DNA from: Pigoraptor chileana
Lineage: Eukaryota; Opisthokonta; Filasterea
Direction: 5' to 3'
Length of the DNA: 40,650 nt
Assembly (NCBI GenBank): GCA_943704495.1
Contig: CALSCR010003220.1
Location: 1-40,650, forward strand
Every line of letters starts with the position of its first letter. Positions within the stretch are counted from its first letter, which is position 1. The position numbers and the translations under genes were made by a program. This document shows, piece by piece, positions 31,901 through 40,650 of this stretch. The notes below the pieces were generated by a model. It was not told the origin of the DNA, made no database searches, and saw nothing but the letters and a program-made list of their open reading frames with translations.

Positions 31901-31967
31901 CGCCGAGTGACGGCCAGACGCTACACACGCCGGTTCACAGCTGGCCATTACCGGGCACTACTCGGCG
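31901..31967. other. Two-stem hairpin
   Basis: The outer stem is CGCCGAGT (31901-31908) with ACTCGGCG (31960-31967), and the inner stem is GGCCAG (31912-31917) with CTGGCC (31941-31946). It marks the left side of the intron-poor island. It may be a structured RNA element or a site tied to the island; it does not fold as a tRNA. Confidence 0.4.
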
Positions 31968-32181
31968 CTGAAAAGTTACTTATTCTATGGAGATCATAGA
32001 AGAACATCAACAACAACACAGCTTCATGCTTTAGTGTCGGCTTCCTACAATAACAGACGCCGCTGGCGAGCCGTGCCACAACAGTGCCGTCCCAAGATAA
32101 GCTCGGCATCTACCTCCACTCAGACTGACACGAATAGAGCCCAAAAATACAGGAAAACCACGCGTTAGCAGCCTCCTCAAG

Positions 32182-32415
32182 ATGACATCCTTTGCGATCT
32201 CGATCGGCATCCCGGTTGCCATTGGTGGCATCAAGCAGGCTCGCATCAAGTCTGGCAATGGAAGCCGCGCACAGGAGCCCGGAAAGCGACTGGAGAAAAC
32301 GGCTGAGCTCCTCAACAAAGCACTCCAGGCGAAGTATGGAAACAGCAACCTCCCCGCCATTACATCCCCCGACGTTGAGGCCATGTCAGCCGCAATCCGA
32401 GAGACTGCTGACTAA
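32182..32415 (+). CDS. Small ORF of 77 residues, unknown
   Basis: I do not recognise it. It begins MTSFAISIGIPVAIGGIK and continues with a helical, charged stretch (GKRLEKTAELLNKALQAKYG), then LPAITSPDVEAMSAAIRE. The region is GC-richer than its flanks, poor in GT dinucleotides and without convincing introns, unlike neighbouring genes. A second ORF follows 78 bases later on the same strand. Confidence 0.4.
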   Translation: MTSFAISIGIPVAIGGIKQARIKSGNGSRAQEPGKRLEKTAELLNKALQAKYGNSNLPAITSPDVEAMSAAIRETAD

Positions 32416-32492
32416 CATCAGCCCTGCCTGCGAATATCGCCGCTCCATCCCCAGTATAACTGCAGCGACACCTATCTTCAGTTCCCGCCCCT

Positions 32493-32850
32493 ATGTACCC
32501 TGTCAACGATCCCTTCGACGACCTTAGCGTCTATGCCGCGGCACAGGAGTACCAGAAGCCGCATGCACAGACCCGCAACCCCGTGTGCTCGAGTGCAGTG
32601 CCGGCCGGCTTCACTTCGCCTCATACTGCACAGTCCCAGCGGCCAGAGTCACCGGCGACGGTTGGCGCAGCAGCCCGTGCAAATAACGCAACCAGTGGAT
32701 TCGCCGCTGCTGTCGGATCATCTGCTGTCCCGTCTAAGGCAGTCTCAGACACCCAACAAAAGAGGGTACCATTCCGACTCGTTCGCAAGCTGTACGGTCG
32801 TCATTGGCGAGCGCCTCTATGGTGCGGTGTCTGACAAGCGTCGGGATTAA
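32493..32850 (+). CDS. Small ORF of about 113 residues, unknown, with an overlapping second frame
   Basis: From 32493 the frame begins MYPVNDPFDDLSVYAAAQEY and is Ser, Ala and Pro rich; it stops at 32834. In the +1 frame the last 30 codons read HSDSFASCTVVIGERLYGAV and end SDKRRD at 32850, which looks more protein-like than the original frame (LYGRHWRAPLWCGV). A frame change near 32765 is possible, by sequence error or mutation. There is no homology I recognise. An AT-rich, A-rich stretch at 32900-32960 follows, as a 3' end might. Confidence 0.35.
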
Positions 32851-33666
32851 GTCATTCGCTATAGCTGCGTTGCGTCTGCGTTTGCGCAGTCTTGCACTCA
32901 ATTTGCGTTTTAAAATATCGAAAATTGACATTAAATTATTTTAATAAAAAAGAAATTAAACGGTGGCGTGAGTGTGAGTGAGTGAGCGTGCCATATCAGC
33001 CATCAATGGAATTGAATTTATAGACCATTACATTGGGCAGAGCCGAATCCCAGTTGATCTTGTCCAAAGATACGTCTGAATTAATACAATGAGCCAAAAC
33101 CCGACAGGTCTAGGCTCATGCTGCCAATCAATAAGACACTATGGTAGTTTATCATCTTCGTGTGTTACAAGAGGTCGGAGGCCAATAATATCTAATCCCA
33201 CTCGCCCAAATTTAGACTGCACCAAGATGGACAAGCGATTTATTATGAATCGAAGAGAAGGCCACTGTGCAGTCTGCTGCGTGCACGCATGACAAGAACT
33301 GGCTGTGTTCTGGGGGTCCTGTGAGATGCAAACACGTGCAAGTGCGACCCCCATCGCCCCACCGCCAACCCCGAAATAAATGCAATCACGTGATCGCTGA
33401 CGTTTGCTGTGGTGTGAGCTTCAGACTAGCCGTCCGGCTGAACTCGGGAAAGGATATGTCAAACTGCACTTCCAGCAAACTACTAATCTTTACACTTCTT
33501 TTGGTTCCAGCCGACACAACACTTATTGGAACGATACGTGGCTTTTGTGTTTAAACTGCAACTCTGTGTACCGCCCGCACCCCCTCCTTTGACTGATCCC
33601 ACTGCCCATTGCATTTGTTCTCCGCACGTGGGCAACGGCAGTCGCCGTCATAGTGAGTGCTAGTAA
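32851..33666. promoter_or_regulatory. Upstream region of CHO2
   Basis: AT-rich to 33000, then mixed sequence. Short ORFs on both strands (for example 33089-33292) have no recognisable content. I see no promoter element I would name. Confidence 0.35.
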
Positions 33667-36600
33667 ATGTCTCCAGTTGACGGTTATGCCGGCGGCGATG
33701 ATGCGGATGAAAGTGGATTGAGGCAAAGGAAAGCGGCGGCTGGCGCATCACCACCCGCCGCTGCTTCGACCACGTCGTCGCCGCCGCCAAAGGTCAAGCC
33801 ATCGGGATCGGACGCCGCTCTTATTGGCAGAACTCCAGACAACATCGGTGAGGCAATGCAGCGCTTTATTAGCAGAAGTGCGATGTACTCGGTATCTCGG
33901 TCTATTCTTGTATCCCTATCTCCGCATGCCGTCCACTCATAACTCGTATCAATATATGCCCACTCTAACCGCAGAGTTCAAAGTGCCACAGACGACCGAC
34001 CTTCTTAATAACATACTCCGCTTTGAGAAGTACAACGTGTTCGACTTGGTGAACTTTGGCCTTTTGATTTTCCAAGTGGGACTGTTCCTTTTTGGAGTCT
34101 TACCGCGATGGGTGAGCCTTGCCAGTCGCAGTAATCAGAATTCAATGCCAAGTGGATGCAGTTTGAGGTGACCGCGGGATACTCACATGTCTCTGACGAA
34201 GCGGATCCCACATGTATTGGCTTGCCATCTCCACTTTTCAGGTCTATGTCCCTCTCTTTTTCTTCTGGCGCCTGTGCTATGATGGCGGACTGGGTCTTCT
34301 GCTGCATCATCAGTCGAGCAGCCGCGCACTCACCCGGGTCGTCATGGCAATCGACCAGTTTCCCACCGCAAAGGGCTTCCTCAAGCGGCAACTCGAGAGG
34401 AAAATGGGGCCAGACTACAACTACGATGTAAGCCAATGACTATGCGTGCATGGATCGTCCCAGCGGATGAGCGAACTGAAAGTTGCGCGTTGGGTATTCG
34501 TTTTGTTTTGAGTGAATGCTATTCATGGACATTACGCAAAACACTGACACTATCTCTCTTGTGTGTGATGCACTCAATCTTTGACTTGCTGCATGTGTGC
34601 GTGGTATCTGTTGTTGAAGGCGATGCCACCGAGTTTCAATGCGTGGCTACTCTTCCGCCACATTGTCGACATTGTGCTTGCCAATGACCTTGGCTGCTAC
34701 TTTTTGCTGTGCCTCTCGTACACCGAGTTTCCCGGATTCTCCATGTGGAACATCTTCCTGTACGTTGTTGGCATTTCCCTCTGCTGTGTCAACCTGTGGG
34801 TCAAGATGGATGCCCACCGCGTCGTCAAGGATTTCGCTTGGTGTACCAATCATTCACTAGGAAAACGTTTTTGGTTTTGTGGCCTTCAATGCAATTTCAA
34901 TGTGTGCGCGCTCCATGATGAAAGATGTATATGTGGTAATGCCGTATTTTCTTATGGTGTGTGGTGAATGTGCTTGATTGTGAACGACACTTCCGTCGCA
35001 TTTCCACTGTCGTTGTCAGAGCTTGCTGTCCTTTCTTCGATGGTATTTGTTGCCACTTTATTTGAATGACGTCTCCCTTGCCGGACATATCATCTTGCTG
35101 CGTCTTGCCTCTTTGTGTGCGTGCCCCTATTTTACATTCCTTCGGTGCAGATTGGGGGGATTTCTTCTTCGTGATTGATCAGGAGTTGACGTTTGACGGA
35201 GTGTTCCAAATGGCGCCTCACCCGATGTACAGTGTGGGGTGAGTAGCAGTCAGCTTTGCATACAATCCGAAAAGCGTTAAATCTGCACAAATGTCAAGTG
35301 CACGGTACGCGCCACACGACTCACAATCGTTTGATTGCACCGCCAACTCTCAACACAGGTACATGTTCTTTTACGGAATGAGCCTCATCACACGCTCATA
35401 CATAGTGCTTTACGCGAGCCTTACTGCGCACTTTTGCCAGTTTCTCTTTCTCGGCCTCGTCGAGAATCCTCGTATCCGCTCTTTGCAGTTCTAACATGAT
35501 GTGCACCGTAACTGCCGAAATGGACACCAATTGACAATATGCGCCCTTGACTCCCGCCGCAACATCCACCACTCTTTTGTTTGATTGTTGTCGATTATGC
35601 AGACATTGAGAAAACATACCCCAGCGTCGTCCCCAAGCTTGATCCCGGCAAACAACAGATCCTGCGCAAGTACTTTCGCTCCGATCTCATTGTGTTCAAC
35701 AATCTCGACCCCTTTCGGGCGGCCGATCTCTTTCTCATCGTCATGGTGTCCCAGGTCGCGTTCTCATATTTCCTCCCTGTCGGACCGTGGTTTTACGTCC
35801 TGTGAGTGCGCCGAATGTGTGATGTTGTGTGTTTCCCTCTGGTTGTTCGTGTAATTCTCTAACAACACTTTTTAAAAAGTGAGTGGATTCAAGCTGAAAT
35901 ATGCAGGGAGCCGAAGAAAGGCTGCGGATGGATTATTCTCGCTCGAAATGGTGAATTTGTGGACGTAATGGTCTCATCGTGCCTGTGTGTGTTCGTCTTT
36001 TTCGACCGCAGCCAAGCTGCATTCTGGCGTCTTTCGTACAGTCTCGGCGTGGGTCTTCTTCTCTTCTTCCAAAGCCACCGCAAGTCGTGGACTCAGCACT
36101 TTATTAGCCGCGGTTTCACGAAGGAATATGCCTTTGAACAGTGGAAGAGGTGCGTGCCACTGCATGCTCTACATATGCCACCCATAACACCCTGAACCCT
36201 CTCGTTAAGATTTCTAAACCCCGCTCTTGGCTTGCGTCTCAATCCCTTCCAGCATTTACAATGCAACCCTTACCATGGCCTACGTGTCGTTTGCGGTGTG
36301 CGCGATGAAAATGTACGAAGTTCCTGATGACTGGACGATGAAAGGCGAACTTGCACGACACACTCTTGGCGTGGTGAGCTGAGCACATGTGGCACGGGAT
36401 CGAGGTCCCTGAGGGAAGAAATGCTTGATCATGGCTGGAAATTGTGATTTATTTCAATGTCTCCTCATCGCAAGAAAGCCTTCTGAATACCGACGCATCA
36501 CACATCTCTCCTTTCCTCATTTGTGGAATACGGGCACGAGCATTCACACTCACACTAAACCAACATATCTTCCACGCTCAAATTGCTGATAGATTCCACG

Positions 36601-38792
36601 GTACTTTGAGTATTTTATTGTGGGACTTATCCTGTTATCCAACTCCTGCGCTCCTTGTCCCTTTACAACAGCTTCTGATTGCTCTGCACGTGTGGTGCTC
36701 TGTGTCGACATTTGAGGTCCTCGGGGAGTACGGCTGGTAAGTGTCGCCGTGTGCCGCGCGCTGTTTGCCAAGATTTACTCCACTCCTCCCTCACCTCAAG
36801 CTGGATTGCTCCCCATGCATCTTCACAGGTTTTACGGGGATTTCTTCATTGAGGAGTATGAACCGACGATTTACTACCATGGCATTTACCGGTGCGTGCC
36901 TCCATCGAAGCTCGCATTTTCATTCATCGCATTGGGATCATATGCGTTCATATGTTTGTTGCGTTGTGTGCGAGTGTGTGAGAGCTGACACTGTATTTAT
37001 TTTGTTGTTATGTGTGTGCGTGTGCCTGACCCGTCCATTGCAGTTTCCTCAACAACCCCGAGAAAGTGATGGGCTTTGCCGGGTTTTACGGCGCTGCGCT
37101 CATTAGCAGTAGCTATGTCGTCTTTGCGTTGGCCCTCCTGTCCCAAATATCTTGGGCGCTCTTCTTGCAATATGTCGAAAGGTGCGTTGTTATAAATTTG
37201 CTTATATCTGTGGTGGTTTATGATTACATTTGTGGGGCATGTGATACCAACACCCCAAATTTGTTTTCACAATGACGCACTCCCATGCTAATATTCAATC
37301 CAACCACTGCACAAAAATAGTCCGCACGTGACGCGCCTGTACGGCGACAAGCGTCGGATTGAATCTGGGTTCACTGCGGCGATTAAGATTAAGACGGACG
37401 GCATCATGACAAAAGGTGGGGCACTAATCATATGGTTTGTCTGTGTCTGTGGACTTTTTATTCATATACACCCTTTCTCTCGAATCCTCTTCTCCTTGGT
37501 GCACGTCAATTTTGCTTTGTTTTGGATTCTCGTCTCTGTTTTTTTTTTGTTTTTTTGCACCACGGCTCGGGCGCAATTTATGTTGATTGCATGGGGGAGC
37601 ACAACAGCGACCACCCGTGTTTGATGGGCTGACCCCACGAAGATTCGACTCTGCCTCGTTTCGCTGACGGAATGCACCGGCGTTGTGCAATCGAAAATTA
37701 AAAATGCAGCCGAGCCCATCACAAAGGAGATTGAGAAGCTCGTCGTGCCCATCCGTGGCGAGGTGACTAAGCTGGCGTCGCCCATTGTGGAGGGCGTCAC
37801 CAAATTCCGGGAATCTGCAGAGACGCTGGTGAAGAAAGGTGCGTGTCTGCCCGTTTCTTTGGATTTGAAAACATCGACTGTGAAGCTCCTTTTGCGCTCG
37901 CCTCTGCTCATGTTGCAGGCCTCCTTGGTTTGCTTGTATATCAGCGATGAAGCCGACATTATCTTAAAACCACTGGCTTTTAACCTTTTTGAATAATATT
38001 CTTGCCCCTGTCGATCTCGCCTCGTCTCTCCTTCCGCCATTCAGTCCCCATGTTTTCCAAAGAGTGAGTTTTGTTTTTCGCACTGCTCTACGTGCTCGCA
38101 ATATGTCCTAGGAAGAACTACGTCGTGTAGTGAGACAATCTAATTGCGACGTATTGCTAACTGGATTGTTCCTCTGCGTGTTTGCAGCCAACCCGCCCTG
38201 GGCAACCTTGTCTCCATGCAGTACCCATTGGTCCAGGAACTCTCCATGGACCAAGTTACAGAGCTGGTACGTATGTATGGAAATACCTTGCTACTTGAAT
38301 AATAGAGGAGGGGCGTTAGATGACTCGGATTGTATCTGACCCTCCCTTCAAAAATATGGATATTGGCGCTCCTGTGCAGGTACGAGAAATCTGGCAGAAC
38401 CTTCTTGGGGTCGATGTGAGTACAACGGATGACTTTTTCGCCCTTGGAGGCAACTCGCTTCAGGCCGTTCAGTTTATTGAGCTTGTGCGCAGTCAGTTTG
38501 GCGTCGACCTCAAGCCCGTTGCGATGCGCAACACGCCCGAGTTGGGAGAGCTTGCACAGACGGTGAGTAAAGAGAGACAACCCCAAAGGCGCTCCTCTGG
38601 GAGTGTGGGATATGATTATCGCTTCCGAACAGATAGCACTTATTGCTCCCGCCATCTCAAAATATCTTTTTGCTTCTCCACAACACACAGATTTTCGAGG
38701 GACGGCAAATTCTCGCTGGGCAAAGAAGATCGTCTGCAGACATTGCGGTCGCCTCGGCATCCGGGGCAGCAACCCTTCAAGCGGACTCGTAG
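33667..38792 (+). CDS. CHO2: CHO2-type phosphatidylethanolamine N-methyltransferase fused to a C-terminal phosphopantetheine carrier domain (752 residues)
   Basis: Cho2 makes the first methylation of phosphatidylethanolamine on the way to phosphatidylcholine, in the ER membrane. Exons: 33667-33847, 33975-34111, 34242-34427, 34620-34842, 35151-35238, 35359-35471, 35603-35801, 36012-36149, 36253-36373, 36672-36736, 36829-36891, 37044-37181, 37321-37415, 37710-37838, 38045-38063, 38188-38266, 38380-38562, 38691-38792 (2259 bases, phases consistent). Two tandem methyltransferase repeats are seen as in fungal Cho2: [20 protein letters not shown] with [10 protein letters not shown] and LVENPHIEKTY, then [31 protein letters not shown] and [13 protein letters not shown] helical linker ([19 protein letters not shown]) follows. 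Residues about 645-720 are an NRPS/PKS-type carrier domain: [20 protein letters not shown], then [16 protein letters not shown], with Ser684 the expected phosphopantetheine site. The C-terminal tail is 33 residues. The weakest junctions are the acceptor at 37709 and the 19-base exon. Confidence 0.9.
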
Positions 38793-39420
38793 GCGTGTGT
38801 TTTTGCGAATCTGTGAAGTTGGTGATCAAGATGCTTGAACCAACTACACAGCACTTTTTGTATGTGTGTGTGTGTGTGTGTGTGTCTCTCTCTCTCTCTC
38901 TTACAGACGTGGAGTCCATGGTTAAAGCGCCTAGACATCGACGTCTCTCTCCTCCATATGTGTGGCTCCGTGGAAAAGTCACTGCTATGCGCTTTGCTTT
39001 TTAGCTATTGTTGTCTGGTTGCGCTTTAATTCGACAAAATAAGTTCTGGCATTGTATATCTCTCACGCTTTTGTGTCATGAAAATGTGGAAATGACAAAA
39101 ACTCAATGAATTTCTGGAAATCAACAGCATGACACAGAGTGTCGTCCATTGGCATCATTGCTATCAGTCCCGGACTGGGCGAGGGTCGTCAAGGAGCCGT
39201 CCAAGAGACTTTACCCCCTGCTCTCCATATAAATGGATTCTTTCGCGCTACTTCTTCTCTTTCTCACTCACTGATTCAGCAACTGAAGGCGCAAGTCCCC
39301 ACAGTGCTCCAGCAGACCTGAGTGTTCTGACAAACTCATCCGGCTTTGAGAAATTTGTTTCACACAAATTTAGACTAATTCTAAGATTTAATACATAATT
39401 GAGGAAACGGGTTTGCAAAC
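38793..39420. other. Convergent gap with TG/TC microsatellite and a dispersed-repeat copy
   Basis: 38862-38905 is a (TG)n run followed by (TC)n. Then ACGTGGAGTCCATGG and AAAGCGCCTAGACA (38909-38938) match the dispersed repeat in transcript sense, placing it in the probable 3' untranslated region of CHO2. The remainder, including an ORF at 39139-39321, is not supported as a gene. Confidence 0.55.
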
Positions 39421-40606
39421 TCATCCGTTGGCCAGCTCCCGATGCCAATCCACTCTTACGGAGGTCCTCACATCTGCATGTAGCGACATCTCGGCAGCGC
39501 GAACGCTGTTGTTGCTTGGGCTCTCCGAGGCATGCCTCACGCGAATGTCCACGTGACCCGGCAACTGCGCCGATTGACTGTTCTGCGGCGACTTGTGGGC
39601 CGCCTGCCCTTTACCGCGCTCCATCTTCCGCAAGGGCGACGGGTGCGATCGGAACGCGTCATCTACGCGCACGCCGCTGTTATCTTGCACAAATGTGCCA
39701 TCGGCATTGCCCTCTGATGCAAACGACGCATACTGGGAGACGCTTTGTTGCGTGTTTTGCTGTTGGTCGTGATGGTGCGCTTCAGCCTCGCGCGCGCGGA
39801 GCGTGGCCATCCGTCGCTGCAACACGGGTATTGTCGCAAGCCACTTCTCGGCGTTTCTCAGCTTGACTTCTTCCTGCTTGCGCCGAATCGCAGAGGCAGC
39901 GGTGCGACCGAGCGACAATTCCAGCTCGCGGACTTTGTCTTGTGCACGCTCCACCGATTTACCCGTTTCTCCCAAGCGCGTTTCAGCGGAGAGTAGCTTA
40001 GCACGAAGCACACGAACTTCTTCCTGCAAGCTCACCTCTCTTCGCCGCACCGACGAGACCTCTGCCTGGGCCCGCCGAGCCTCCTCACGAAGCGTCATAC
40101 ACTCTGCTTCCAACTTCTCCGTTCGTTTCACAATGTCACTCGCCGCGAACCATTGCGCCGGGGACGACAAAAATTGGGCGGGAACCGGTACAGGGACAGC
40201 GCCCTGCGAATGATCGCACAGATGAAGCAAAAACCAGCAAGAAAACACCAACAATGCGGCAGGATGAGTAAACGAGCAATGAGCTCTGCAACGATATGCA
40301 AGTAAAAACCCCCATTGCAAATCTCAGTTAACAATGAGTGGAAATCAATTCGGCATAGCAAGAAAACATAGAGATAAAAAATATAAGCACCTGCACGTTC
40401 TGCTCTGGCACGCGCATCATCTCTCTCTGCAGCGACTGTTGCAGGCGGCGACGGTCTCGTCGCTCAATCTCAAGCTGCTCCTCAAGGTGAATGCGCTGCT
40501 TCTTCTCCGTTTCCGCTTCTTTCGCGAGTCTTGCCATGCGACTCTCAACTGCAGATGGATTAGCGACAGCGGTTGAGGCCGCCGAGATAGTGTTGGTGAA
40601 CACCAT
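39421..40606 (-). CDS. Coiled-coil protein, unknown function (332 residues)
   Basis: Two exons, 40391-40606 and 39421-40203, join in frame (999 bases). Residues about 20-75 (MARLAKEAETEKKQRIHLEE, then LEIERRDRRRLQQSLQRE) and 95-195 (KRTEKLEAECMTLREEARRA, then VSLQEEVRVLRAKLLSAE) show strong heptad patterns rich in Glu, Arg and Leu. The C-terminal 120 residues are polar and disordered-looking (HHHDQQQNTQQSVSQY). There is no family signature. The ATG used lies 45 bases from the window edge, and the frame is open upstream of it, so a longer N-terminus is possible. Confidence 0.7.
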
Positions 40607-40650
40607 ATTAAGCGCTAACCATAAACTATTTACCCTTGCTACTCCCCCCC

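Noticed and set aside
31901-31967. tRNA gene (a T-arm-like GCCGG-TTCACAG-CTGGC is present)
   Set aside because: There is no matching acceptor stem, D-arm or anticodon arm, and the T-loop lacks the conserved A58.
35472-35602. U12-type intron in CHO2 (donor GTATCC)
   Set aside because: The donor departs from the consensus after six bases and no U12 branch-point motif lies near the 3' end; a normal U2-type GT-AG intron suffices.
37643-37702. Alternative CHO2 exon beginning at 37643 (after CCACGAAG)
   Set aside because: With the upstream splice phase it reaches a stop within 20 codons; the acceptor at 37709 keeps the frame into the expected helical linker.
38835-39029. Possible extra CHO2 exon after the TC run (TTACAG acceptor, then TWSPWLKRLDIDV)
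   Set aside because: The stretch is largely made of the dispersed repeat, and the carrier-domain frame already ends naturally at 38792.
39139-39321. 60-codon ORF after CHO2
   Set aside because: Short, no recognised motif, and located in the convergent gap; its start MSSIGIIAIS only superficially recalls a ketosynthase.

Overview
The window looks like a piece of nuclear genome from a free-living, intron-rich unicellular eukaryote. Most genes are split by short GT-AG introns (about 50-300 bases), the standard genetic code is used, genes sit on both strands, and gaps are short (about 0.1-0.9 kb). The gene set (FANCI, a Hop1/HORMAD protein, SETD3, a fungal-type CHO2, DAPIT, a KCTD-like protein) fits no single familiar lineage, so I do not name a taxon. 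The window starts in a G run and ends in a C run, as a contig broken at homopolymers would.

Layout: (1) 16-1232, minus: meiotic HORMA-domain protein, running up to the window edge. (2) 1833-9633, plus: complete 28-exon FANCI. These two are divergent and share a 600-base promoter with two E2F-like sites. (3) 10566-18452, minus: a 21-exon receptor kinase (signal peptide, Bmp/PnrA-like binding domain, six kelch blades, one membrane segment, TKL-type kinase). (4) 18558-19448, minus: small secreted cysteine-rich protein of unknown function. (5) 19550-20365, minus: KCTD-like BTB protein. (6) 20937-22601, plus: PAP2 lipid phosphate phosphatase. (7) 23246-24331, minus: SLC35A-type nucleotide-sugar transporter. 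(8) 25071-25369, plus: DAPIT subunit of ATP synthase. (9) 25725-27388, minus: F-box protein like Arabidopsis At4g00755. (10) 27980-28996, plus: 338-residue protein with an NFKBIL1-like C-terminus. (11) 29387-31655, minus: SETD3-type methyltransferase. (12) About 31.9-32.9 kb: an intron-poor island with two small ORFs and a hairpin, unexplained. (13) 33667-38792, plus: CHO2-type phosphatidylethanolamine N-methyltransferase whose reading frame continues into a C-terminal phosphopantetheine carrier domain. (14) 39421-40606, minus: coiled-coil protein.

The gene models were built by hand. For each multi-exon gene that is complete in the window, the exons sum to a multiple of three and the splice phases agree. 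The most notable items are the CHO2-carrier fusion, the Bmp-kelch-kinase receptor, a FANCI lacking the ubiquitin-acceptor lysine, and a short dispersed repeat found mainly inside introns of unrelated genes. No rRNA, tRNA, CRISPR array, retrovirus-like or other virus-like element was recognised.
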